Origin: Ovis canadensis
Lineage: Eukaryota > Chordata > Mammalia > Artiodactyla > Bovidae
DNA length: 64,000 nucleotides
Assembly (NCBI RefSeq): GCF_042477335.2
Contig: NC_091263.1
Coordinates: 68,690,501-68,754,500 of the forward strand
Reading direction: 5' to 3'
Both the position numbers and the translations under genes were made by a program. The notes under the pieces were generated by a model that was not told the DNA's origin, did no database searches, and worked only from the letters and a program-made list of their open reading frames with translations. Of this stretch, positions 21,296 to 33,564 are shown piece after piece. Numbering within the stretch: position 1 is the first letter of the stretch; the number at the start of each line of letters is the position of its first letter.

Positions 21296-22390
21296 GTGCC
21301 AGATGTGAATTATGCTTGGGGGTTGGGGTTGGTGCAGAAATCCCCTACCTAGCAGAAAAGAAAAAGAAAACACACATGTGACATTTTAGCCTGCAGTTTT
21401 TAGGCAGCTGCCTCAGCACTAGCTCCCTGTGAATCATTTACTGTCTGCTCATTAGACTGCGGTCCTCATGGGGGTGATGTTGGCAGAAAAAGCTCACGTA
21501 AGCCCTGCCGGACCAGGCCTGTGAACCTGCTCCGCCGTCACCTTGAGGTACACATGCACGCTGCCCAGCTTGTTCTCCTCCAGTTTTTTAAACAAACTGT
21601 CTGCTTATGCTTGTTTGTTGGCCTCCAGACGAGTACCAGAAAGCCAGCCCTGTGGGCAAGAGACAGGAAGAGCCAGTTAACTGACTCAAGTCTCACCTTC
21701 CACCCCCTCAGGATGACAGCTTCTTTTTTATGAGAGGACAGGGTTGACCCTTTTAGAGGTTGACCTTAGTCCATGCTGCTACTAGAGTTCATCAATTCTG
21801 CTCATATTTCTGATTAAAGTCATGGGTGGCAGGGACAGTGGGGGTGTGTGTCTATTTTCCTTAGCAAAAAGACTAAAAAAAAATTTTTTTTTAATTAACT
21901 GAGTCCATGAACAAACAGTTGAAATTGCTGATCATCAGTGAGACTGTCTAGAAATGTCTCTGCTGGTGAGGACTGGCCGGCAGGTCCAGGGGAGATGTCT
22001 CCTCAGCGAAATGGGATTGCACATGTCTTGCATGAGGGGAAAAGACTTCTTTTAATGACACATCATCGTATGGTTTCTCTCAGGAAACTTTCCCATCTGG
22101 GGTGCATGGTATGTTCAACCTAGATGGGAAAGTGTGTTATTAATACTGAGAGCCAGCTTCCTGCTCAGGAGGGAATTGGGTGGGGAGGGGAGGGGCCCGC
22201 AATTGCCTCCATCCCTAAAGTGCCCCAGTCCCGGCCTGAGAATCCCCAGCCCCCTCCTTGCTGTGGGGGAGGCTACTGGCTGGCAGATTTACATAAGGCT
22301 CCTCCATCCCCAAGTTAGGGTGGGAGGAAACACAGGTTCTGTAAGGGAGAAGGGCAGACAGTGCCGTTGAACTTGTTCCTTAAGCACGTA
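21296..22390. other. CDCP1 intron 8, no recognised element
   Basis: Unique-looking DNA with a short A/T homopolymer junction near 21877-21892. No conserved ORF. Confidence 0.45.
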
Positions 22391-22392
22391 TT

Positions 22393-22556
22393 TCCTGGGA
22401 CTTCCCTGGTGGTCCAGTAGCTAAGACCACGCTCCCAATGCAGGGTCCCCGGGTTCGATCCCTAATCAGGGACCTAGATCCCACATGCCACAGTTAAAGA
22501 TTCCGTGTGCTGCAACGAAGACCTGGCACAGCCAAGTAAAAAAAAAAATTTTTTTT
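22393..22556 (+). mobile_element. CHR-type SINE
   Basis: ACTTCCCTGGTGGTCCAGTA, GGGTTCGATCCCTAATCAGG, CCCACATGCCACAG and an oligo-A tail. Confidence 0.88.
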
Positions 22557-22559
22557 TTA

Positions 22560-23600
22560 AAGCATGTATTTCCTGAGGGTCTTCTGGGCCTTAGGAACCA
22601 AATGAGGTGCTGGGGATGCACAGGGGACAGAAGAGCATAGTGGGGACAAGAACGGCGCTGTGGGAGCACAGGGGAGGTGCATCATTACAGGACTTCAGGC
22701 TGGGGTCCTGGCAGCCTGCTGTTCTGGCTGGGGAACCTACAAGCTACATGTACTGGATTTATTTTTATCTCAGAAAAGTCCAGGTTCATCATTATCGAAC
22801 CTCCAGCCAGGGAACTGCATTATGTGATCCCTTATGCTGATTGAGCTAATGTCCTCCATTTGAATCTCTGATTGGCCCAAAAGTTAGCCTACCCTGCTTT
22901 TCACTGGTGGAGATGGAGAACGAGGCTTTGTTTTCGAGGCAGGGAGTATTAATGCTCGTCCACGTCCAAGTACCAAAAAACATTACAAACCAAGCGTCAC
23001 TGGTGGTGGGAGGGGAAGTCGGGCACCCTGGGCTGACTTTTGTCTTGTTGGTTGCTCTTTCCTCTGTTGGAGGTTACTGCTGAAAGGACTGGCTCCCTCT
23101 GCTCCTTCTGAGTCCAAACTGTCCCCAGCTCCTACTAAAAACTAAGATACAAGCTTCCATCCTGAGTCTCGTGTGCTGTCATTTAGAATCAAAATGGACA
23201 TAGCTTGTACACGTGCAAAAGTGAGCTGAAGCGTTAGCTACAGGAAAGAATTCAAAGTCGTGGGAGGCTGGCCTGGGCATGCCCATTTCTGCTAGGAAAG
23301 GGTATTATCAGACCCTCCGCCTTTGGACACCACGCGGGTAATCAAATTGAGGCACGGATGGTGTTGACAGTGCCCATTCCACACCACTATCTGCTCCTTA
23401 AGTTTCCACCTTAAAAACTGGAGACAGAGTTGGTCCCTCCTAAACATTCTCTGAGGACAGGAGTTTCCATTTCAAATGCTAAAGTGACCTGAGGGACTCA
23501 GGGAGACCTGGCTATAATCGACCCTGAAGGATCCATTATATGTTCCAGTAGGGACATACAGTTGATGGGCCTCTAAGGTCACATTCTTCCTGATTTCTGT
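22560..23600. other. CDCP1 intron 8, 3' part, no recognised element
   Basis: No repeat or exon recognised before the exon 9 acceptor. Confidence 0.45.
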
Positions 23601-23617
23601 CTCTTTCCCTCCCTCAG

Positions 23618-24050
23618 TAAGAAAAAGAAGATCACCAAGGGCCCAGCCGTAGGCATCTACAATGGGAACGTCAACACCCAGATGCCAATGCAGCCGAAGA
23701 AGTTTCAGAAAGGGCGCAAGGACAACGACTCGCACGTGTATGCCGTCATTGACGACACCATGGTATACGGGCATCTTCTGCAGGATGCCAGCGGGTCCTT
23801 CCACCAGGCAGAGGTGGACACCTACCGGCCCTTCCAGGGGCCCACGGGGGACTTCCCTCCCTCTCCACCCCCCACAAACTCCAGGGCCCCGACCGTCAAG
23901 CTGGCCACAGATGAGCCGCCCCCTGGCTCCCCTCCTGAGTCTGAGAGCGAACCGTACACCTTCTCCCACCCCAAAGACGGGAAGGTCAGCAACAGGAGCA
24001 CAGACACTCCTCTGCTGGATGCCCACGAGCCCACGGAGCCCGGGGAATAA
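23618..24050 (+). CDS. CDCP1: CDCP1 exon 9, cytoplasmic tail and stop
   Basis: The final coding exon follows a TTCCCTCCCTCAG acceptor. Its first base completes Asn, giving N-KKKKITKGPAVG at the inner membrane face, and it runs 143 codons to TAA at 24048-24050. All five signalling tyrosines known from the human tail are present in conserved contexts: IYNGN, HVYAVI, MVYGHL, DTYRPF (the PKC-delta-binding site in human) and EPYTFSH. The Pro-rich stretch after TYRPFQG (PPSPPPTNS) and the acidic ESESEPY segment are also conserved. The end (LLDAHEPTEPGE) differs mildly from human. The opposite strand carries a 219-codon ORF here, a GC-driven shadow. Confidence 0.96.
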
Positions 24051-24884
24051 CAGGGACCCACCCAAAGACTTGGCATACAGCAGGGCACTGAGATGCCCTT
24101 TAGGGTTCCCACCCATATATCCTGAAGACATGGAATTGTGTGGAAAGACAAAAGGAAGTTTTTCCTGAATGCCACCAACTTCTGATTTCCACGTGGACTC
24201 ACTCCGCCGCTGAGACGTTGATCGTGATGATGTGTGATCCGGATGCTGTCATCTCCGGGCACGTCCTTGTGTACTCAGGCTGGGTTGTAACCAGCCCATA
24301 ATGAGAGGGAAGCGGCTGAATCACCCAGGACAGGGCTGCAGCAAGCCCCACATTTGCGTTTCGACCTCTTCAGGTTGACAGTGTCAATCCCTGGGTCCTT
24401 GCTCTCACTGGGGAGCCCCTGGATGAAAATATCAGTGTGCTTTTTTAACTATTATTATTTATTGGGTGGTCCCGGGTATTTAAGAAGTCAAATGCCATGC
24501 AGCTCTTCTCACCTGGCATAGTGGCAGCTCACGCTCACTGATTAGATGGCTGGGTTTTGACTTCTGTCCGCCGCTAGATAAACATGTGCCTGTCCTCTGG
24601 GCGGTGGGAATAATTTGCAGTCTCTCCAGCCGGAAAACTGTGTGTGTGTGTTTGAGGGCACTGATGCACATCTGCTTTGAGCAGAGACTTGCTGGTTGTC
24701 TTGCTCTGCGTGTGGTTCTCTCGCTGCAAAAATCCATCTTGAGTCGCATTGTCCTTGGATCTAGGAATAGGAGAAATGTCCTGGAATTGCAGTGTGTGGC
24801 TCCACCCAGCTGCCGCAATGCTTTAACATTTTAAACAGAAATGCAGAGAGTATCTTCATCCTCTAGAAACGTTGAAAGAGGATT

Positions 24885-25110
24885 TCCATGGTGGCTCAGT
24901 GGTGGGGAGTCTGCCAGTGCACGAGACACGGGTTTGATCCCTGATCTCTGAAGATTCTTGCGTCAGGTCAGCTGAGCCCGTGTGCCACTATGGAGCCAGC
25001 ACTCCAGAGCCTGCGAGACACAGCTACTGCACACCACAACAACCAGAGAAGCCCCAGGGCCGCAACTAGAGAAAAGCCTGCCCAGCAACAAAGACCCAGC
25101 ACAGCCAAAA
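24885..25110 (+). mobile_element. CHR-type SINE inside the CDCP1 3' UTR
   Basis: GATTTCCATGGTGGCTCAGT, GGGTTTGATCCCTGATCTC and AAGACCCAGCACAGCCAAAA. It lies in the inferred transcribed 3' UTR in sense orientation. Confidence 0.75.
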
Positions 25111-25175
25111 AGATACCAGTAAATACAGGTGCACAGTAGAAAGATAACACTGAAAGGTACAGGAGGGAGTGGCCA

Positions 25176-25475
25176 CTTGTATTAGTTGCTAAGGCTACTG
25201 CAACAAATTACCACACGTTTCCTACCTGACGGTTCTGGAGATCAGAAGTGCAAAACGGGTTTCCCTGAGCTAAAATCCACGTGTCAGCAGAGCTGTGCTC
25301 CTTCTGGAGGCTCCAGGGGCGAATCCATCTCCTTGCCTTTTCCAGCTTATAGCGGCCTCTCACATTCCTTGCCTCCAGTTGCGGCATTGTGACACTGCTG
25401 TTGTTCAGGCGCTCATGGTGTCCAGCTGTTTGTAACCCCATGGACTGCAGCACACCAGGCTCCTCTGGCCTCCAC
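25176..25475. repeat. Old LTR-like repeat with adjoining ART2A tail
   Basis: 25176-25394 begins TGTATTAGTTGCTAAGGCTA and contains GTTCTGGAGATCAGAAGTGC, an old widespread mammalian repeat of uncertain name. 25395-25475 is an antisense ART2A/BovB end (TTGTTCAGGCGCTCATGG; ATGGACTGCAGCACACCAGG). Confidence 0.5.
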
Positions 25476-26371
25476 GCTCTCCCACAGTTTGCATCTGTCC
25501 TACCGACAAGGACCTTTCACTTACGAACCTCACCCAGGTAACCCAGGGTCATCTCCCCATCACAGGATCTTTAATTACACTGAAGATCCCCTTTGCCCTG
25601 TAACACATCCACAGGTTCCGGGGATTAGCACATGGACCTTTCTCCTGCCTACCACACTTTACCCACCCCAGGAGAGACTACAGAATGTTCCAGCCTACAG
25701 ATGTGTTTTGTTAGGCCTGCAGCATCTTTTTAAAGAATTACTCACCAACATTTGAAATGATAAAATGTTTACATAACAAATCTGGATCGGAAGATCTGGC
25801 ATGCTGGGACTTGCATGCTCATCAAAAAACAGCCTGCTGGAGTTGAAACAGAGCTGCTCTCTAGAGGGGGCACGCAGTTCACCCATTCAGGTCACACCTC
25901 TCCCTATTGCCTCCCACACAGAGGCTGAGGGTCTGTTGCTGTGGGTGAGTGCCCTTCAGGGTTGCTTCTCTCATAATGAAACGGAAAGTTCAGGACCCAT
26001 ACCTCAAGTGACATAAAAAGACAAGTCTTGAGGTTGATATGTGCTTCAGGAAAGTTGTTTTGTTACACCCAGCCCACATCTTTCATTTATACTAATTACC
26101 AGCCCAGCTCCTGCAGGCGTTTGCCTTCGTGGCCCCTGCTCTCATCCAGGAGGAAAAGGACTGTGTTATGGCTCGTCAGCACAGTCCCAAGGTCAATATT
26201 TCTGTGGCAAAACCTCCTTTAAAAAATAGATGCGGGTTGTCAAATTCAGTGACTTCACCTTGAAAATGTGCTGTCTGGACTTGTCCCCTTGCTACTTTGC
26301 CTCCATGAAAAGTTTTGCAATCATCTAAATGCTGTGAGGTCCAAGGTCTCTTGAATTCTTTCCAGAAAGAG

Positions 26372-26398
26372 GAGTATTATATTATTATTATTATTATT
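26372..26398 (+). repeat. (ATT)n microsatellite in CDCP1 3' UTR
   Basis: About eight ATT units, near-perfect. Likely length-variable. Confidence 0.85.
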
Positions 26399-27185
26399 GT
26401 GCCTTTGGTGCTCCCTGTGACACTTTTACTCTGAAAGGCTGGCTCTGCCCAGGGACCCTCATTGTCTTGGCCTGAGATGCTGGCAAAGCCCCTCCAGGAA
26501 GGACCAGAGGAGGTCTATGGCTCCTTTCCTTTTGTGAAATTGTATCACTATTTAAAATCATCACTGAGGCCCTGCTCCTCCATTCTCTGCCTTCTCCGAC
26601 CTCTTGGCCTCTTCTGAGGGTCACTCAGCACTCTGAATTCCACCCCCAAAGCGTGGCTGTCATCACACACATCATCTTTGCCTGCAGGGGCCCCATGTCG
26701 CCATTTCCTTTTAACCAAGAGCTCAAAACTCCAGACCACATTACTATCTTCCTGAGACCTCAAGTAAATCTCAAGTTCTCCAGAAACATGCCTCCTTGAA
26801 GGGGCCACAGTGATGTACCCCTGGCTCTTCCCTTTAGAGCTCAGGCCCTATTTCTGTAACATATTTTCAGGGTCACTGAAAACCAAACACATTTGTTGAA
26901 GCCTAGCTGGTGCCAGCAGAGTGCCCTCCATGCCACGTCTCCCCTCAAGCCCATCCTCTGACAAAGCCTGGCTCAGGCAGGACTGATTTAATGCTGCAGC
27001 CATTTTGCAAGATTGGGGGCGGGGGGTCTCAAGGAAGAGCCAGGGGGAAAAGCAGAAGTCTAGGCGATGTAACCTTGGTGAAGGTTAGGATAGATTTGTG
27101 CGGATCTGCAATGCTTAACTCAAAATAATTTATTTGTTATAGATACTTTTTAGGCAGCATTTTGTTCATTTCCTATACTTTTTTA

Positions 27186-27191
27186 AATAAA
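27186..27191 (+). terminator. Candidate CDCP1 polyadenylation signal
   Basis: This is a canonical AATAAA hexamer within an AT-rich segment, preceded by AATAATTTATTTG. It lies 3.1 kb after the CDCP1 stop, matching the expected 3' UTR length. Cleavage would fall about 10-25 bases downstream. Confidence 0.55.
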
Positions 27192-27486
27192 CAAATATAT
27201 GGAAAAAAAAGAGGTATCAGGTTGTTTAAATGCTTTGGCAGCTTGTCCCCTGGGTCACCTGAAGCCCTCGTTCCCCGGTTGTTGACTGAGACAGGTTCAG
27301 CAGGAGCTCAACGCATTCCATCTTCTCTATGTGTTTATGTTCTAGCAGGCCAGGCTTTGAGCTGCCAGTGGGTGACTCAGAGGCCACAGTTTGTTCTGTT
27401 CTGTTCTTGTTGAGGCAGCTGGAGTCCCCTCTGTGTGACCCTCCTAACACCTGTCCCCTATTGAGGCCACCGTGGCCACTGACTGC

Positions 27487-27690
27487 TCAATGGCTCAGCA
27501 GTAAAGAACCCACCTGCAATGCAGGAGCTGCAGGAGACTCGGGTTCCATCCCTGGGTCAGGAAGATCCTCTGGAGGAGGCAATGGCGACCCACTCCAGGA
27601 TTCTTGCCTGGAGAATCCCATGGACAGAGGAGCCCAGTGGGCTACAGTCCACGGGGTCGCAGAGTCAGACTCAACGGAGCACGGACGAAA
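27487..27690 (+). mobile_element. Bov-tA SINE
   Basis: CAATGGCTCAGCAGTAAAGA to GTCGCAGAGTCAGACTCAAC. Standard blocks; lies just past the inferred CDCP1 end. Confidence 0.88.
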
Positions 27691-29175
27691 ACGTATGCTG
27701 CTCTAAGCCCAGGGCAGCTCACCAGCCAACGGAACAGAAGCAAAGAGAGAGTGGTGGGAGAGGGAACCTCCAGGTGGGTGCCCGTGCACTTGGACAGGAG
27801 ACCCAAGTGCATGAGGGAGGCGTACACAGAGGGTGCGTACACAGCATCACGGAAGAACATTAAACTCGCAGAGAAGTGACAAGACAAAGGAGAACTACTC
27901 TGAGCTTCTAGGACTGGCAAATTGTGGAAAGGTAAGAATAGGGGGGAAACAAATGGAAAACACAGGTCTTAGCAAAGTGCGTTGTGTCAATTTCTCTGGT
28001 GTTGTCTCCGGGCTAAGAGTGTAGAGTTGTCTCTGGTGATTAAGAATCGTCCTGTCCTTCCTGGTAAAGAGGGGGAGGACAGAGAGCTTTTCTTGTGTCT
28101 GTTCCTTCTGAATTGCCTTCAATTCAAAATAATCCTCATGCCAGGCCGGCATATTTTGGGGTGGAATACCCTGAATCCCTCACTTTCCCATTTGAAACAT
28201 AAGTTTCATATATTAAAAGTTGAGTCGGCAGCTGTGCAAAGAGACTGGAATGAGAAGTAGCGAAATAAGAGATCTGCAGAGGCAGAGAAAAGCCGAAATG
28301 GAAGAAGAGGGAAAGAACAAACCTAAGTCTATTGCCCATGTCTTCATGAATCAGTCTCTCAGGCCCAGGAAGGAGTCACTCGGTGAAACAGTTGTGTTTC
28401 ATTTTAGGAAGCTGTGCTGCAGGCGGGAGCAGGGGGCCTGCTGAAGTCCAGCCTTTATATGGTGTCAGCAGTCAGGCACCTAACGAGGGACATTTCTATA
28501 GAAAATGAAGGGGAAGCAAACTGGATCCTCATTTTTTGAGTCCAGAGGGTCGTTAGTGAGAAGATTTCTAGATGTTGGGCTCAGAGCATTTTTAAATGGT
28601 GGACTGAGAATAGCAGTGCCAAGCCAACAAATGTCCTAGTTTGCAATTCCAGTGTCGGATTCGCATGTCTACATTAGCATCACTATCACCAGAGTTTGTG
28701 GTGCAGCGTGTGGAGGTGTCCAGCTGCACTTTGCAGGGCTTCTCCTCCTTCGGTCGCTCCTTCTCTCTCTTTTTTTTAAGGTAATCCCAAGAAGGATCTA
28801 GGCAGTCAGGTAGTTCTCAGTGGCACCAAGCTGGGGGGAGGGAGAGAGAAAAAATGGAAATGTTAACTGCTAAAATGCACGCATGTCAGAAACCAGTTTA
28901 CCAAGAGGTCAAAAGGCTCAGAGGCAGTGAGCCTGGCTGGAGTTCCACAACCCACCCACAACAATATGCTAGTTTTGTTGTTGTTGAAAAACAGAATTTC
29001 TCTCTATAAGTACCCCCATTTCTATCAAAGATAATCAAAGACTATTTTGTTTGCACAGTAAGTCTAGTCTCTTATAATTTGGCCTAATTATTTACAGAAG
29101 TGCAGCAAGAGTGGTACCATGTCTCCCCAGACCGAAGAGACCTCGGAATCGGCTAAGAGGCCGCCATGAAACGTG
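27691..29175. other. Intergenic, no recognised element
   Basis: No conserved ORF, RNA gene or clear repeat. Short ORFs on both strands are random-length. Confidence 0.45.
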
Positions 29176-29179
29176 AGCT

Positions 29180-29345
29180 GTGTGACAGGCAGCCTAACTT
29201 CTCTGAGCCAAAATTTCCTCAACTGTAAAATGTAAATCCTAATACCTACTTATTAGCAAGGTGACTGCCAGGGTGGGGAAGAGATGCTGTGTGTGACGGT
29301 GTCTGGATTTAGTAGTCACTCTTTGTTAAACCTGCATTGAAGAGA
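29180..29345 (+). repeat. MIR SINE
   Basis: CAGCCTAACTTCTCTGAGCC, CTCAACTGTAAAATG and AAGGTGACTGCCAGG are MIR blocks. Confidence 0.75.
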
Positions 29346-29862
29346 AAAAAAGTACATAGCCTATAGTCTGCTCAATTTGGCATGGTCTCCTCTTCAGCAA
29401 GCTGGCTGCCTTTCCCTGTGAGCTGACAGTTCTCTAGCTAATTGTGTCAAATTCGAAGACGCTGTACTCCGCGTCCTCTCCACACTCATTTTAGCTGTCA
29501 GCTTCAGCAAGCTGACATATGATCCTCAGCATTCATGCAGCCCTAGAAAGAGATGTTCCTGGGGGAAGCATCACAGCTGAGCCGTGCGGGCTCCACAGCC
29601 AAAGAACCCAGAACTGGGGGCTTTCATTTTCTAACATGATTGCAGTGTGATAAGATACTTGGCTGCCCGTGGCAGAGGCAGCACCGGCTGTTTGGGCTTG
29701 CCTTGACCAGGCACCCAGACCAGAGAAGGACCTCAGCAAACACATATGAGGTGCGCACCATTGTGGCTTGAAGTTACCATAGCAACTGTCCTGTCTTTTC
29801 CCCCCTGTTCCACTCCTACCCCATCACAGAACACCTTTCCTCAGTGACAAAGAGGCCAAGAG

Positions 29863-30350
29863 TTGTTCAGTCGCTAAATCATGTCTGACCCTTTGCCACC
29901 CCATGGACTGCAGCACACAAGGCTTCCCTGTCCTTCACCATCTCCTGGAGTTTGCTCAAATTCACGACCATTGAGTCAGTGATGCTATCTAGCCGTCTCG
30001 TCCTCTGTCGTCCCCTTCTCCTCCTGCCCTCAATCTTTTCCAGAATCAGGGTCTTTTCCAGTGAGTCAGCTCTTCACATCAAGTAGCCAAAGTATTGGAG
30101 TTTCAGCTCTAGCATTAGTCCTTCCAGTAAATATTCAGGGTTGATTTCCTTTAGGATTGACTGGTTTGACCTCCTTGCAGTACAAGGGACTCTCAAGAGT
30201 CTTCAGCACCACAGTTCAAAGGCATCAGTTCCTTGGCACTCAGCCTTCTTTGTGGTCCAACTCTCACATCCATACATGACTACTGGAAAAATCATAGCTT
30301 TGACTAGACGGACCTTTCTTGGCAGTGATATCTGCTTTTTAATACACTGC
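29863..30350 (-). mobile_element. BovB LINE 3' end, antisense
   Basis: GTTGTTCAGTCGCTAAATC, CTCAAGAGTCTTCAGCACCA and CATACATGACTACTGGAAAA are antisense BovB ORF2 C-terminal blocks. The element is 5'-truncated. Confidence 0.92.
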
Positions 30351-30682
30351 CTGCTTTTGGCAAAAAGCATCCCCACTGTAAAGCTGGTCAGAAACTCATC
30401 ACTTCTCTAATGTAGAACCAAGCCAATGCCTCTAAATTGCCTCTAAGCATCTGAAAAGTTTCAAAAAGAAGTTTGAAAAAAATCTTGCTAAAGAACTGTG
30501 GACAGTGTTTGCCTTCATAGAAGGAAACGGTGACTGGGAAATTTCCCCCCTTATACCATTCTGTAGCTTTTGAATTGGAACCGTACTTATTTTACTTACT
30601 TTACTTATTGGAAACTATCTTATTTTACAGTGAAAGAAAATGAAAACAAAAACTTCTTTTTAAAACTTGTCAAAACTCAAGA

Positions 30683-30840
30683 TTCCTGGAACTTCCTGGC
30701 AGTCCAGTGGTTAAGACTGTGTTCCCAATGCAGGGGACATGGGTTTGATCCCTGGTCAGGAAACTAAGCTCCTGCTTGCAGCAGGGCCAAAGAGAATACA
30801 TTAAAAAAAAAATAATAATAATAATAATAATAATAACAAC
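30683..30840 (+). mobile_element. CHR-type SINE with AAT-repeat tail
   Basis: GGAACTTCCTGGCAGTCCAG, GGGTTTGATCCCTGGTCAGG, then a tail that has expanded into (AAT)n at about 30808-30833. Confidence 0.87.
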
Positions 30841-30844
30841 AGAG

Positions 30845-31780
30845 TACCCTTAAGATTCTTCGGTGGTTCAGTCTTGCCAGCCTCTTAGGAGTGCAATTTT
30901 TCAGAGACTTGTTCACCCCTTCCTCCGCCCCGCCCCCAGTGGTGGGACCAGTTTGGCCAGATTTCACCCTTTCTGGTCAAAAATCCCAGGTTACTCCCAG
31001 AGAGGCTAAAGGTTGGAAAAGACTGGAAGGTGTGGTAGCTGCTTGAACACCCTGGAAGCATCTTGCACACTACCTCAGGGATCATTCCTCAGTGCTGATA
31101 CTCCCAGGCCAAGAAGTTCTCTGGGAGCTGACACCAATCTTGGGACAGCAGGTTTTGCACCCCGCTCCCGCATCGGAAAGAGGAGTCCCAGGACCAGCTG
31201 GTGATCTGGCGTCAGCTCCATCACTGCCCAGGACGTTCAGATCTGACCTGCCCAGGAGCCAGGCTGGAGGGACTAGAATCCGCTCAGATCTTAAGCCTAG
31301 GAAGTACGGTTGGGAGGGTATCGGCTGCCCCTTGGAGTTCAGGGAGAAGAAATCGGTTTGTAATGCTTAACCATTTGGAAGGAAAAAAATTTTTTTTTTT
31401 TTTTTTTTAGCCACCCCCCCCCTGCCCCCGCAAAGAAAAAACATTAAAGAGTGAAAGAGCCATTCTACCGCAGGCTTGGGTTCAGTGTGTACTGTGGACC
31501 CTGGGCTGGCTCCCTAGGTCTCAGGATAGCAGGCGGGTCCAAGGCCCTCTAGGGTCCCTTTCTTTCCTGGACACATTAATTGCCTGGCTGCCTGCCACTG
31601 GCAGCGTCACCAGAGCTCTTGGCAGGCTGAACACTAATCCTACCTTCCACCTGGGAGACTGGGAGGGAACCTGCTCTCCAACCTCCTCCCAAGGCTGCAA
31701 CCCTCCCCACTGATGGTTGCAGCTGCTACCCAGGAGGCCCCTGCTGGTATCCTGAGACCCAGTGAGCCAGCTGAAAGTGA
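30845..31780. other. Intergenic, homopolymer tract only
   Basis: Contains a long oligo-T run at about 31390-31410 next to an oligo-C run. Otherwise nothing recognised. Confidence 0.45.
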
Positions 31781-31782
31781 AA

Positions 31783-31955
31783 AAGTGAAAGTGTTAGTTG
31801 CTCAGTCCTGCCCGACTCTTTGGGATCCCATGGACTGTAGCCCTCCAGGCTCCTTTGTCCATGGAATTCTCCAGGCAAGAATAGTGGAATGGTAACCATT
31901 CCCTTCTCAATGCAGGTGGATTCTTAACCGTCTGAGCCACTACGGAAGCCCAGGG
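31783..31955 (-). mobile_element. Bov-tA SINE, antisense
   Basis: GTGTTAGTTGCTCAGTCCTG, GGACTGTAGCCCTCCAGGC and TCTGAGCCACTACGGAAGCC. Confidence 0.88.
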
Positions 31956-32591
31956 GGCCAGCTGAGGGAAGGATAATTGGGAAATGTGAACTTCAGAGGT
32001 GATCCTTTCCAATCAGGAGTTAAATTGCCCTCACTTCCTCTTGAAATGCAACCCGGTGATATTTCTGCAAATAACAGTCTTTTTGAGAAACACTAGCAAC
32101 ATAGATACTTCCAATAATGAAGATAAAAATCCCTTATACCTTTTAAAAAATGTCTAGTGTCAAATCAGTCCAATATATCCAGGATAAAGCTGTATTTTCA
32201 ATTTTTCTTAAACAACATGGGTAACAAGCTCCTTTTGCGATAATGAAGGCTTTGTCTTTGGTGTTTAAAAAAAAAAATTATTTTCTCCAGGCCAGGGACA
32301 TCAATTTTTAAAATGAGAATTTACACTTGCTACAGATGCTGCAAGCTGACTTTTTGCACAAATAGATCAAGATGTTTCTGTTTGCCTTCAGATCCTTGCC
32401 AAGGGTTGAGCGATAATTGAACATGGCAACAAATCTGCTTTGATCTTCATGAGGAATTTCACTGTGGGTAGCACTCAACTGCCTGGTATTCATTCTGCTG
32501 TGGATCCAATTCAATTCAGTTATCTCAGTGTACTCATTAAATGCCTACTATGTGTAAGACATAAGTATGGGATTATGTGTAAGACTTAAGT

Positions 32592-32775
32592 GCGGGCTTC
32601 CCTGGTGGCTCAGCTGGTAAAGAATCCACCTGCATTGTGGGAGACCTGGGTTCGATCCCTGGGATGGGAAGATCCCCTGCAGAAGGGAACCCATTCCAGT
32701 ATTCTGGCCTGGAGAATTCCATGGACTGTAGTCCATGGGGTCGCAAAGAGGCAGACACAACTAAGCGACTTTCCT
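32592..32775 (+). mobile_element. Bov-tA SINE
   Basis: GCGGGCTTCCCTGGTGGCTC to AGAGGCAGACACAACTAAGC. Flanked by repeated TGTGTAAGAC at about 32576 and 32775, consistent with a target-site duplication. Confidence 0.9.
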
Positions 32776-33224
32776 GTGTAAGACAGTATGCTAAGGCTGA
32801 GTGCTGGTGGAGAAGTTACCATATAAAGTGCTATGAGGGAGGGCTGAGACACAGGGTGGGGGAGGAGAGGAGACGACAAAACTTCAGTGGCAACATCTGC
32901 TCATTCATTCAACAAGCACTTCACCAAGTGAGGCGCTGGATGTCTCAGTTCCATTAGCTCCTTTCTTGAGTGGTTAAGACGTTTCTAAACTGGAAGAGGA
33001 ATGAATTGTGAGGCTTGGCTGGAGAGGCAGTCATAAAATATGGTGAGTTCTTTGCCAATTTTTAGTCACTTTTCCCAACTGTAACGTTTTGCTTCTCGCC
33101 CTGCTCCTGAGGCAACAGACCATATTGCAAGTATTTAGTAAACAAGCTACATTCATCTATAAACCAAGCAATACATATTGTGCTGATTCCTCAGCTATAT
33201 GCTTTTTTCATTTCGATCATTTCA

Positions 33225-33560
33225 TTTATTTATTACCTTTGGCTGTGCAGAATCCTTGTTGCTGCCTGACTTTTCTCTAGTGGTGCCGAGAGGGGGTTCC
33301 TCTGCAGTTGCGGTGCGCAAGTGTCTCACTGCTGGCTTCTCTCGCAGTGGAGCCGGGGTTTTAGATGCAGGGGCTTCCTTCAGTAGCCCTGGGACATGGC
33401 CTCAGCCACTGGGGCTCCCAGGCTCTAGAGCACAGGCTCAACAGATGTGACTCGTGGGCTTAGTGCTCTGAAGCATGTGAGATCTCCCCAGACCAGATAT
33501 CAAACCCGCGTCTCCTGCTTGGGCAGGCGGATTCTTCATCCCTGAGCCCTGAGGGGAGCC
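33225..33560 (-). mobile_element. CHR-type SINE, antisense, long form
   Basis: TTATTACCTTTGGCTGTGCA, CTCTAGTGGTGCCGAG, CAGACCAGATATCAAACCCG and GGCAGGCGGATTCTTCATCC. Confidence 0.75.
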
Positions 33561-33564
33561 CTCT

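Larger units (their letters stand above)
1..27205 (+). other. CDCP1: CDCP1 gene, 3' part (introns, exons 3-9, 3' UTR)
   Basis: CDCP1 (CD318) is a type I membrane glycoprotein that acts as a Src-family kinase substrate and PKC-delta scaffold in epithelial cells. Seven exons are seen at 3126-3491, 4721-5089, 12239-12460, 13508-13888, 18283-18648, 20937-21024 and 23618-24050, all with AG acceptors and GT donors. Phases are continuous and the sum is 2,225 nt, or 741 codons plus a stop. The translation follows human CDCP1 closely from about residue 98 to the C terminus. Exon 1 (signal peptide) and exon 2 (first ectodomain part) are not in the window, so the gene is truncated here by the window edge, not by mutation. 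No frameshift or in-frame stop occurs in the spliced product. The 3' end near 27,205 is inferred from an AATAAA. Confidence 0.95.
24051..27205 (+). other. CDCP1: CDCP1 3' UTR (inferred)
   Basis: The sequence from the stop codon to an AATAAA at 27186-27191 is about 3.1 kb. This is close to the roughly 3.3-kb 3' UTR I recall for human CDCP1, which is the reason for the call. It contains an AT-rich stretch with an ATTTATTG element at about 24450-24470, a CHR-type SINE at about 24885-25110, an old LTR-like repeat at about 25176-25394, a short ART2A fragment at about 25395-25475 and an (ATT)n tract at about 26372-26398. Transcript data would be needed to fix the end. Confidence 0.6.

Noticed and set aside
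23472-24131. 219-codon - strand ORF
   Set aside because: Shadow of CDCP1 exon 9.
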